A stretch of DNA of 64,000 nt from Sipunculus nudus (taxonomy: Eukaryota > Annelida > Sipuncula > Golfingiida > Sipunculidae): NCBI GenBank assembly GCA_026874595.1, contig CM049313.1, positions 80,672,659 to 80,736,658 on the forward strand, given 5' to 3'. Shown here one piece after another: positions 47,001-57,317 of the stretch. The translations under genes and the position numbers were made by a program. Position 1 is the stretch's first letter. Each line of letters starts with the position of its first letter. Below the pieces are notes generated by a model. The model was not told the origin of the DNA and did no database searches. It saw only the letters and a list, made by a program, of their open reading frames with translations.

Positions 47001-50000
47001 AGCGGCTGACACTCGCAGTCACATTCAGGGGTCACATTGTTAGTCTCGTCAAATCTCGCGCCGTTTTTCGCCAAACCACGAAGACACGTGCCGTCGCCGC
47101 AAGTGGCGGCAGGGTCCCTACGGTGGGCGGCCGGCGTGTGCAGCGGTGCGTGACGGCCTCTCCGGGCCCCATCTATGATCATACATGTTGGAGGCACAGT
47201 CACAACTTTATTGCTTGCCGGAAATCTTCGATTTTCGCAAGCTGGTTGGTCAGTCGCGGATGTCTGTTTGTCTGTTTGTTTGTTTGTTTGTTTGTCTGTC
47301 CAGTCTCTACAGGTCGCAATTTTCATCCCATCGCTTTCAAACTTTCACAGTTTGTGTAGAATCAAAAATGCAAGAAGCCTATTGTTTTTGGGCAATATAG
47401 GTCAAAGGTCAAGGTCAAGGTCATCAAAAGTTCCTAAAGTGCTCTTTTCTTCATATCTCCATTACTATTTGTCATAGCCACTTCAAACATGGCTCCTTTT
47501 AATCGGCATTCCAAGGCCTTTCTTCTGATGTATATGTTGCTGAAATCTGCTGTTTCTATGGTTACACATTTTGGGGGAAATCTCATGATTTTCGAAAATA
47601 AAAGGCCTAATTTTTCTAACTTTGTCATTTTTAAAGCTAGAGATTCCTAGTTTTTTGCATCATATAGTACTAAATAAGCTTTTTATCATACAAGTAAAAG
47701 TCTCGTAAAATCTCGCACCATTTCTCGTCAAACGAGAATTTTCGAGATTTCATTAGATATGGCTTACAGGTCGCATTTTTTAAACTATGACTTTGAAAAT
47801 GACATATTTTGTGTTGTTTAGAAATATCTCGAAATCAATTTTTCATTTTTTGGAAATAGCCACCAGGGGGCGTGGTACATGAAACACTGTAACATATCAT
47901 TTTTCTGCAATATCTCAAAAAATATTAAACGTGACACCATTTTTTGGGTCGTATCTGAAACTAGGAACATTGGCTTATCCCTTCGCACATGTTGCTTTGT
48001 GCTGCCGTTACCATGGTTACCAAATTTTGGGGTAAAACTTGACAATCTGAAAATTCGGAGTTTTCCAGCTTCTCTCTCTGTTGATATTTGCGATAGAAAG
48101 GTCTGGTGTTTGGCGTTAGACAGCATCCCTCTAGTTCTTAGTCATTCAATCGCAAGTCTCGTCATATCTCGCACCGTTTCTCGTGAAACGAGAACACGTG
48201 ACCATTCAAAGAAATGCCTATAATTATGTCATTTTTCACGCTACAGACACATGGTTTGCAGCGCTGGATAGCGGCTGACACTCGCAGTCACATTCAGGGG
48301 TCACATTGTTAGTCTCGTCAAATCTCGCGCCGTTTTTCGCCAAACCACGAAGACACGTGCCGTCGCCGCAAGTGGCGGCAGGGTCCCTACGGTGGGCGGC
48401 CGGCGTGTGCAGCGGTGCGTGACGGCCTCTCCGGGCCCCATCTATGATCATACATGTTGGAGGCACAGTCACAACTTTATTGCTTGCCGGAAATCTTCGA
48501 TTTTCGCAAGCTGGTTGGTCAGTCGCGGATGTCTGTTTGTCTGTTTGTTTGTTTGTTTGTTTGTCTGTCCAGTCTCTACAGGTCGCAATTTTCATCCCAT
48601 CGCTTTCAAACTTTCACAGTTTGTGTAGAATCAAAAATGCAAGAAGCCTATTGTTTTTGGGCAATATAGGTCAAAGGTCAAGGTCAAGGTCATCAAAAGT
48701 TCCTAAAGTGCTCTTTTCTTCATATCTCCATTACTATTTGTCATAGCCACTTCAAACATGGCTCCTTTTAATCGGCATTCCAAGGCCTTTCTTCTGATGT
48801 ATATGTTGCTGAAATCTGCTGTTTCTATGGTTACACATTTTGGGGGAAATCTCATGATTTTCGAAAATAAAAGGCCTAATTTTTCTAACTTTGTCATTTT
48901 TAAAGCTAGAGATTCCTAGTTTTTTGCATCATATAGTACTAAATAAGCTTTTTATCATACAAGTAAAAGTCTCGTAAAATCTCGCACCATTTCTCGTCAA
49001 ACGAGAATTTTCGAGATTTCATTAGATATGGCTTACAGGTCGCATTTTTTAAACTATGACTTTGAAAATGACATATTTTGTGTTGTTTAGAAATATCTCG
49101 AAATCAATTTTTCATTTTTTGGAAATAGCCACCAGGGGGCGTGGTACATGAAACACTGTAACATATCATTTTTCTGCAATATCTCAAAAAATATTAAACG
49201 TGACACCATTTTTTGGGTCGTATCTGAAACTAGGAACATTGGCTTATCCCTTCGCACATGTTGCTTTGTGCTGCCGTTACCATGGTTACCAAATTTTGGG
49301 GTAAAACTTGACAATCTGAAAATTCGGAGTTTTCCAGCTTCTCTCTCTGTTGATATTTGCGATAGAAAGGTCTGGTGTTTGGCGTTAGACAGCATCCCTC
49401 TAGTTCTTAGTCATTCAATCGCAAGTCTCGTCATATCTCGCACCGTTTCTCGTGAAACGAGAACACGTGACCATTCAAAGAAATGCCTATAATTATGTCA
49501 TTTTTCACGCTACAGACACATGGTTTGCAGCGCTGGATAGCGGCTGACACTCGCAGTCACATTCAGGGGTCACATTGTTAGTCTCGTCAAATCTCGCGCC
49601 GTTTTTCGCCAAACCACGAAGACACGTGCCGTCGCCGCAAGTGGCGGCAGGGTCCCTACGGTGGGCGGCCGGCGTGTGCAGCGGTGCGTGACGGCCTCTC
49701 CGGGCCCCATCTATGATCATACATGTTGGAGGCACAGTCACAACTTTATTGCTTGCCGGAAATTCTTCGATTTTCGCAAGCTGGTTGGTCAGTCGCGGAT
49801 GTCTGTTTGTCTGTTTGTTTGTTTGTTTGTTTGTCTGTCCAGTCTCTACAGGTCGCAATTTTCATCCCATCGCTTTCAAACTTTCACAGTTTGTGTAGAA
49901 TCAAAAATGCAAGAAGCCTATTGTTTTTGGGCAATATAGGTCAAAGGTCAAGGTCAAGGTCATCAAAAGTTCCTAAAGTGCTCTTTTCTTCATATCTCCA

Positions 50001-51120
50001 TTACTATTTGTCATAGCCACTTCAAACATGGCTCCTTTTAATCGGCATTCCAAGGCCTTTCTTCTGATGTATATGTTGCTGAAATCTGCTGTTTCTATGG
50101 TTACACATTTTGGGGGAAATCTCATGATTTTCGAAAATAAAAGGCCTAATTTTTCTAACTTTGTCATTTTTAAAGCTAGAGATTCCTAGTTTTTTGCATC
50201 ATATAGTACTAAATAAGCTTTTTATCATACAAGTAAAAGTCTCGTAAAATCTCGCACCATTTCTCGTCAAACGAGAATTTTCGAGATTTCATTAGATATG
50301 GCTTACAGGTCGCATTTTTTAAACTATGACTTTGAAAATGACATATTTTGTGTTGTTTAGAAATATCTCGAAATCAATTTTTCATTTTTTGGAAATAGCC
50401 ACCAGGGGGCGTGGTACATGAAACACTGTAACATATCATTTTTCTGCAATATCTCAAAAAATATTAAACGTGACACCATTTTTTGGGTCGTATCTGAAAC
50501 TAGGAACATTGGCTTATCCCTTCGCACATGTTGCTTTGTGCTGCCGTTACCATGGTTACCAAATTTTGGGGTAAAACTTGACAATCTGAAAATTCGGAGT
50601 TTTCCAGCTTCTCTCTCTGTTGATATTTGCGATAGAAAGGTCTGGTGTTTGGCGTTAGACAGCATCCCTCTAGTTCTTAGTCATTCAATCGCAAGTCTCG
50701 TCATATCTCGCACCGTTTCTCGTGAAACGAGAACACGTGACCATTCAAAGAAATGCCTATAATTATGTCATTTTTCACGCTACAGACACATGGTTTGCAG
50801 CGCTGGATAGCGGCTGACACTCGCAGTCACATTCAGGGGTCACATTGTTAGTCTCGTCAAATCTCGCGCCGTTTTTCGCCAAACCACGAAGACACGTGCC
50901 GTCGCCGCAAGTGGCGGCAGGGTCCCTACGGTGGGCGGCCGGCGTGTGCAGCGGTGCGTGACGGCCTCTCCGGGCCCCATCTATGATCATACATGTTGGA
51001 GGCACAGTCACAACTTTATTGCTTGCCGGAAATCTTCGATTTTCGCAAGCTGGTTGGTCAGTCGCGGATGTCTGTTTGTCTGTTTGTTTGTTTGTTTGTT
51101 TGTCTGTCCAGTCTCTACAG
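32042..51120 (+). repeat. Type A satellite array, right block (14 full 1269-bp units plus partials)
   Basis: The first unit (32042-33251) lacks a standard Term and has a shortened microsatellite. Full units start at 33252 + n x 1269 for n = 0-13 (last 49749). A one-base insertion near 49763 makes the last full unit 1270 bp, and a partial unit 51019-51120 runs into the N gap. Units up to about 41.0 kb read ATTAAATATGG; from 41408 on they read ATTAGATATGG, as in the left A block. Units are otherwise nearly identical. The array probably continues into the gap, so its true length is unknown. Confidence 0.96.
39597..42134 (+). repeat. Subtype boundary within the right A array
   Basis: The unit starting 39597 is the last with ATTAAATATGG, and the unit starting 40866 is the first with ATTAGATATGG. 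These two hold several private changes: GTTAGACTCG near 40697, TTTTTTGCC near 40722, ACTGTATTGC near 40861, AGTACCAAAT near 41322, CCACGAGGGGG near 41516 and CCACGGTTACC near 41666. Three units in a row share GGCTCATTTTAAT (41146, 42415, 43684). Confidence 0.75.
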
Positions 51121-51620
51121 NNNNNNNNNNNNNNNNNNNNNNNNNNNNNNNNNNNNNNNNNNNNNNNNNNNNNNNNNNNNNNNNNNNNNNNNNNNNNNNN
51201 NNNNNNNNNNNNNNNNNNNNNNNNNNNNNNNNNNNNNNNNNNNNNNNNNNNNNNNNNNNNNNNNNNNNNNNNNNNNNNNNNNNNNNNNNNNNNNNNNNNN
51301 NNNNNNNNNNNNNNNNNNNNNNNNNNNNNNNNNNNNNNNNNNNNNNNNNNNNNNNNNNNNNNNNNNNNNNNNNNNNNNNNNNNNNNNNNNNNNNNNNNNN
51401 NNNNNNNNNNNNNNNNNNNNNNNNNNNNNNNNNNNNNNNNNNNNNNNNNNNNNNNNNNNNNNNNNNNNNNNNNNNNNNNNNNNNNNNNNNNNNNNNNNNN
51501 NNNNNNNNNNNNNNNNNNNNNNNNNNNNNNNNNNNNNNNNNNNNNNNNNNNNNNNNNNNNNNNNNNNNNNNNNNNNNNNNNNNNNNNNNNNNNNNNNNNN
51601 NNNNNNNNNNNNNNNNNNNN
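51121..51620. other. Assembly gap of 500 N
   Basis: Exactly 500 unknown bases, so probably a placeholder of arbitrary length. Type A array lies on the left and the inverted homopolymer tract on the right. The junction between the plus-strand and minus-strand halves of the window is therefore not observed. Confidence 0.99.
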
Positions 51621-51844
51621 ATTTTACTGCAAAAAAAAACACAAACACCCCCCCCCCCCCAAAAAAAAACAAAAACAAAAAAACTTTTATTCATTTTATT
51701 TTTATTTTTTATTACTGGATGTAATTGAATATCATGGTTTATTTATTAAAAAAATAAGATGCAATTCATTGGATGAAAAGAGATTTTATTAAATATATTG
51801 ATACATGTTTATAACAGTTTGATATTTGATTTTTTTTAATTTAT
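51621..51844 (-). other. AT-rich and homopolymer tract (right arm)
   Basis: Reverse complement of 29791-30013. It starts ATTTTACTGC, then an A-run, a 13-base C run (about 51648-51660) and further A-runs. The contig begins or breaks inside a hard-to-sequence tract, and the run lengths differ from the left arm. Confidence 0.65.
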
Positions 51845-54110
51845 AGACAGACAGTTTTGTTACCTCAAATCTGTACTCATGGTCCAACATGCATGTATTT
51901 GGTGTTCTTAGACCCATTTTAGGGTGTATATCCATGATAACAAGATAATATTACCTTGTTCCCACCAGCAAAACATTTCAAGCCCCCAGAAAGCTGATTT
52001 CAGCTGAGGACAGTATATGGCTTATTATACACAGGCAAATAGTGTTTTGGACCACCTCATCTCCACCAGACTCATCACACACACCAGGTTTGGCTATCAT
52101 TGCAATCCATTTACACCCACTGGCTGGAATCTCAAAGCATTGGGTTCAAATCCCTCAGAAAAAAAATTAGGGCCAGTTTTGAATTTCCAAATCTGGACAC
52201 AGTGGACATAGTGATATACAGAAAAAAATCCATTTTTTCCCCTCAAATCTGTACTGATGGTCCCACAAACCTGGTTTTGGTGTCCTTAGGCCCACTATAG
52301 TGTGTATATACAGGGAAACAAGATAATATTACCCTGTTCCCACAAACAAAAATTTCATGCCCCCAGAAACCTGATTTCAGGCCAGTTTATGCTTATACAC
52401 AGTCAAATAGGTTCTGGCCCCCCTCATCCCCACAAAACTCAACACACACTCCTGGTTTGGGTATCATTGCAATCCATTTACACCCACTGGCTGGCATCAC
52501 CAAGCATTTGGCTCAACTCCCTCAGAAAAAAAAATTAGGGCCAGTTTGAATTTCCAAATCTGGACACAGTGAACATAGTGATATACAGAGAAAATCCATT
52601 TCCCCCCCCCCCCCTCAAAATCTGTACTGATGGTCCCACAAACCTGGTTTTGGTGTCATTAGGCCCAGTTTAGGGTGTATATACAGGGAAACAAGATAAT
52701 ATTACCCTGTTCCCACAAACAAAATTTCATGCCCCCAGAAACCTGATTTCAGGCCAGTTTATGCTTATACACAGTCAAATAGGTTCTGGCCCCCCTCATC
52801 CCCACAAAACTCAACACACACCTCCTGGTTTGGGTATCATTGCAATCCATTTACACCCACTGGCTGGCATCACCAAGCATTTGGCTCAACTCCCTCAGAA
52901 AAAAAATTAGGGCCTGTTTGAATTCCCAAATCTGGACACAGTGAACATAGTGATATACAGGGAAAATCCATTTTTTTTTACCTCAAATCTGTAATGATGG
53001 TCCCCTAAAACATGGTTTAGGTGTCATTAGGCCCCAATTCAAGGTGTATATACAGGGAAACAAGATAATATTACCCTGTTGACACAAACAAGAATTTCAA
53101 GCCCCCAGAAAGCTGATTTCAGGCCAGTTTATGCTTATACACAGTCAAATAGGTTCTGGCCCCCCCTCATCCCCACAAAACTCAACACACACTCCTGGTT
53201 TGGGTATCATTGCAATCCATTTACACCCACTGGCTGGCATCACCAAGCATTTGGCTCAACTCCCTCAGAAAAAAAATTAGGGGCCAGTTTGAATTTCCAA
53301 ATCTGGACACAGTGAACATAGTGATATACAGAGAAAATCTATTTCCCCCCCCCCTCAAATCTGTACTGATGGTCCCACAAACCTGGTTTTGGTGTCATTA
53401 GGCCCAGTTTAGGGTGTAATATACAGGGAAACAAGATAATATTACCCTGTTCCCACAAACAAAAATTTCATGCCCCCAGAAACCTGATTTCAGGCCAGTT
53501 TATGCTTATACACAGTCAAATAGGTTCTGGCCCCCCTCATCCCCACAAAACTCAACACACACTCCTGGTTTGGGTATCATTGCAATCCATTTACACCCAC
53601 TGGCTGGCATCACCAAGCATTTGGCTCAACTCCCTCAGAAAAAAAATTAGGGCCTGTTTGAATTCCCAAATCTGGACACAGTGAACATAGTGATATACAG
53701 AGAAAATCCATTTCCCCCCCCCCCCTCAAATCTGTACTGATGGTCCCACAAACCTGGTTTTGGTGTCATTAGGCCCAGTTTAGGGTGTATATACAGGGAA
53801 ACAAGATAATATTACCCTGTTCCCACAAACAAAAATTCATGCCCCCAGAAACCTGATTTCAGGCCAGTTTATGCTTATACACAGTCAAATAGGTTTTGGC
53901 CCCCTTCATCTCCACCAGACTCTTCACAAACACTGGCTTGGGTTTCATTGCAATCCATTCACACCCACTGGCTGGCATCTCCAAGCATATAGCTCAACTT
54001 CTTCAGAAAAAAATATAGGACCACTTTAAAGTTTATCAAATCTGGTCATAGTGGTTTATGCAGAAATCAATTGTTCTGATCTCAAATCTGAAATAGTGGT
54101 CATAGAACAT
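51845..54110 (-). repeat. 365-bp satellite, about 6 copies (right arm)
   Basis: CTYAGAAAAAA anchors fall near 52153, 52521, 52895, 53265, 53635 and 54001. Spacing is 366-374 bp, less regular than on the left because of homopolymer length changes (C-runs near 52602, 53345 and 53715). Same satellite as 28285-29790, inverted, with two extra copies. Confidence 0.92.
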
Positions 54111-54367
54111 TGGTTGGTTCTTGTATGATTTTATTCAATTTACAATCAATATGCAGGAAAACCTGGCATTTTATTTTACTTCAATACACCAACAATAAAC
54201 AATCTAAGGACAAGTGAACAGGCTACCATACATATCTTAGGGAAAGGAAAACAGCAAAGGTTGTTTACATTGAGGACACATGGCAACTAGGTGGTTGGCG
54301 CTGGTCTGTGAAGCTTACGAAGCAGCAATCAAAGGAAGACGATAACAACACAATAGAAGTCTTCTTC
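54111..54367 (-). promoter_or_regulatory. Flank with two poly(A)-signal sequences (right arm)
   Basis: Inverted copy of 28026-28284 with a few substitutions. TTTATT at 54130-54135 and 54171-54176 are AATAAA on the minus strand, so both signals are kept in the two arms. No associated coding sequence is visible. Confidence 0.3.
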
Positions 54368-55079
54368 ATGGGCCATCGCACACCCATAGAACACGGCTCC
54401 AACTGTCAAGTGTAATGCCCCTGCCGACATTTACTATCACATACTGCCGCCACTTATGGTCCACGGCAATAGGATGTACTTTTTTATTTGAAGAAAAAAC
54501 GATCCCAGATTTGACGAAACTTACAATATAAACACATAATGTGACCGAGAGTGTTAGACGCTATCGAATGCTGAAAACTAAAGGTCTTCAGCATTAAAAT
54601 AACAGAATTATAGGCGTATCTTTGAATGGTCCCATGTTCTCCGTTTGACAAGAAATGATGCGAGATATGACGAGATATTCAATTTTTGTCACTTCAAACT
54701 AGTCAAGTGAATCTCGACAAATGACAGAGATATTGACATTTGTTCGAATTCTCGAATATTCTCGTTTGGCGGGAGATGGTACGAGATGTGGCGAGATATA
54801 AGTTATTATCTTGTTAAGCTCCCAAAACGCAACAAAATGCTGAAAACTGCTCCTCTTTAGCCGAAAAGGTGACCAAGTTATATGCATTTCTGTGAAATCT
54901 CGTAATTTCTCGTTTGACGGAAAACAGAGCGAGATTCTACGAGACTTGCAATTAACTGCATTAGTGGCAAGGGAATGCTACCTCATGCAGAAAACTAGAC
55001 ACTTGTAGTATAAATATTAACAGAGATAGAAGCAAAAAACTTATTATTTTCAGATTGCCAAGTTTTACCCCAAAATTTG

Positions 55080-55093
55080 GTTACCATGGTAAC
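55080..55093. promoter_or_regulatory. Perfect X-box palindrome
   Basis: GTTACCATGGTAAC is a perfect 14-bp palindrome and fits the RFX consensus GTNRCC-N2-RGYAAC exactly. The left-arm copy (27274-27287) has one change, GTTATCATGGTAAC, and the array boxes differ by one base on the other side. The perfect form may be ancestral. RFX binding is inference. Confidence 0.4.
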
Positions 55094-55224
55094 AGCAGCG
55101 CAAAGCTACATGTACGCAGGAATAAGCCGACGATCCTAGTTTCAGATAAGACAGTAAACATTGTGCCACGTTTAATATTTTTTTTGGTATTGCAGAAAAA
55201 TGGTAAGTTGCAGTGTTTCCAGTA

Positions 55225-55243
55225 CCACGCCCCCTGGTGGCTA
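55225..55243 (-). promoter_or_regulatory. CTCF-like motif (type D, right)
   Basis: CCACGCCCCCTGGTGGCTA on the plus strand is the exact reverse complement of the left-arm and type A motif. It is the first minus-strand member after the gap. Confidence 0.5.
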
Positions 55244-55885
55244 ATTTAAAAAAATGAAAAAACAAGTTCGAGATAATACAGAAAAACAGAAAATATGTCA
55301 CTTTTAGAACCTTAGCTGTAAAACTGACACCTCTAAATCGTTTTTAATGAAATCTCGAAAAGTCTCATTTGGCGACAAATGGCACGAGATTTTGCGAGAC
55401 TCCCCGTTAATTTTCCATAGAGCATATTAAATGCTACACAATGCAAAAAACTAGACCTCTCTAACTTAAAAAATGAAAAATTTTGAGTGAAATTTTCGAA
55501 TTTTCTGATTTTCCCCAAAAAATACGTTACGATGGTAACAATCGACCAGAAAAATTTGCTAGCACTTGGAAAGCTAACATAAAGAGGAATAAAATGAGCT
55601 ACAGATTATGCGGCTACGATTATTATTGACAAAGATATGAAGAAAAGTAAAAATGTTAGGTTTTTTGGTGACCCTGACCTTGACCTTTGACCGATCATGA
55701 CCAAAAACAATAGGCTCCGAGGAGAACCAATCTTACACTTAATGTATAAGTTTCAGAGCGATTGCTTAAAAACTGTGGCCTGTAGCGCGTGTACATACAG
55801 ACAAACAGACAGACAGACAAACAAACAAACAAACATACGCGGGTGACCAACATGCTTGCGAAAATCGAAGATTTCCGGCAAGCAA

Positions 55886-55945
55886 CAAACAGACATACGC
55901 AACTGACCAATATGCTTGCGGAAATCGAAGATTTCCGGCAAGCAA
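55886..55945 (-). repeat. Lone Term closing the type C array
   Basis: On the minus strand it runs TTGCTTGCCGGAAATC, loop TTC, GATTTCCGCAAGC and on to GTCTGTTTG, a better-paired hairpin than in A. It abuts the D-type Term starting at 55885. This is the mirror case of the junctions at 2232/2233 and 26487/26488. Confidence 0.8.
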
Positions 55946-56404
55946 TAAAGTATGGACTGTGCCTCCAACATGTATGATCATAGATGGGGCCCGGAGAGGC
56001 CGTCACGGACCGCTGCACACGCCGGCCGCCCACCGTAAGGACCCTGCCGCCACTTGCGGCGACGGCGAGTGTCTTCGTGGTATGGCGGAAAACGGCGCGA
56101 GATTTGACGAGACTAACAATGTGACCCCTGAATGTGACTGCGAGTGTCAGCCGCTATCCAGCGCTGCAAACCATGTGTCTGTAGCGTGAAAAATGACAGA
56201 ATTATAGGCATTTCTTTGAATGGTCACTTGTTCTCGTTTCACGAGAAACGGTGCGAGATATGACGAGACTTGCGATTGAACGGCTTAGAACTAGAGGGAT
56301 GCTGTCTAACGCCAAAAACCAGACCTTTCTATCGCAAATATCAACAGAGATAGAATCTGGAAAACTCCGAATTTTCAGATTGTCAAGTTTTACCCCAAAA
56401 TTTG

Positions 56405-56418
56405 GTAACCATGGTAAC
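56405..56418 (-). promoter_or_regulatory. X-box-like motif, A-like position (type C)
   Basis: GTAACCATGGTAAC on the plus strand is GTTACCATGGTTAC on the element strand, as in A and B. A second copy in the B-like half lies at 57150-57163. Two such boxes per C unit. Confidence 0.35.
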
Positions 56419-56551
56419 GGCAGCACAAAGCAACATGTGCGAAGAGATAAGCCCATGTTCCTAGTTTCAGATACGACCAAAAAAAAATGGTGTCACGTTT
56501 AATATTTTTTGAGATATTGCAGAAAAATGACATGTTACAGTGTTTCATGTA

Positions 56552-56570
56552 CCACGCCCCCTGGTGGCTA
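56552..56570 (-). promoter_or_regulatory. CTCF-like motif, A-like (type C)
   Basis: The plus strand reads CCACGCCCCCTGGTGGCTA, the exact complement of the type A 19-mer. It recurs in each C unit (near 58104, 59663, 61217 and 62770). Confidence 0.48.
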
Positions 56571-57007
56571 TTTCCAAAAAATGAAAAACTGATTTCGAGA
56601 TATTTATAAATTACACAAAATATATCAATTTCAAAGCCACTGTTAAAAAAATGCAACCTGTAGGTCATATTTAATGAAATCTCGAAGACTCTCGTTTGAC
56701 GAGAAACGGTGCGAGATTTTGCAAGACTTTTGGTTGGATCACCGAGAACTCACCAAGGGCTACAAGATGCAAAAAAATTGACCTCTCCAGCATAAAAACT
56801 GACAGAGTTAGAAGCTGAAAACTGCATATTTTCAAAATTCAAAAGTTTTACCCCAAAAGTAGAGAAATCTGGCAATAGCGCACTTTGGCACCTATGCGCA
56901 AAAATAAGCCCATGGACCCCAGTTGAAGTGTCTGTGATGGAAATGGCCCAATGTTTAATAGTTCTGGAGGTATAGCACCAAAACAAATGTTCATGTTTTT
57001 TCATCTG

Positions 57008-57026
57008 CAACGCCCCCTGGCGGCCA
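57008..57026 (-). promoter_or_regulatory. CTCF-like motif, B-like (type C)
   Basis: The plus strand reads CAACGCCCCCTGGCGGCCA, the exact complement of the first type B motif. It recurs near 58561, 60119, 61675 and 63229. The copy near 58561 has an inserted C. Confidence 0.48.
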
Positions 57027-57291
57027 TTTCCAAAATCTGAAAAAACAATTTCGAGATATTCTTGTGTTACATAAAATATCTCAGAATCAGTACGATTGCT
57101 GCAAATTTGAAAAATATCACGAAATTCCATGATTTCTCCCCAAAATTGCGTAACCATGGTAACAGAAAATTTGAGTAAGCTACATGTCAAAAGAAAGGCC
57201 AGTGATGACGAAAAAATATGAGCTATTGCAGAAGTGGATAAGCCTATTTATGGCGAAGTTATAGTGCAAAAACCGTTAACCATACCTGTCG

Positions 57292-57317
57292 TGACCTTGA
57301 CCTTTGACTTTTGACCT
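57292..57317 (-). promoter_or_regulatory. Half-site cluster of type C unit
   Basis: On the minus strand AGGTCA is followed by AAAGTCA and two abutting AGGTCA hexamers. It recurs once per unit (e.g. near 58853, 60408, 61968, 63528). It is homologous to 1092-1116 and 2401-2424, with one half-site eroded. Confidence 0.4.

Larger units (their letters stand above)
51621..55885 (-). repeat. Right arm of large inverted repeat
   Basis: Partner of 26488-30013. The arm ends exactly at the N gap, so the spacer sequence matching 30014-31813 is not represented to the right of the gap. It is either inside the gap or absent. Confidence 0.92.
54368..55885 (-). repeat. Type D element, single copy (right arm)
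   Basis: Inverted counterpart of 26488-28025 with scattered substitutions (I judge several percent by eye). Term begins at 55885 on the minus strand. The CTCF-like box is at 55225-55243 and a perfect X-box palindrome at 55080-55093. It is preceded, in element orientation, by a type C array instead of type B. The 3' boundary is approximate. Confidence 0.8.

Noticed and set aside
50931-51792. Long ORFs of 187-269 codons spanning the gap
   Set aside because: They are open only because about 500 N cannot encode a stop; not real.
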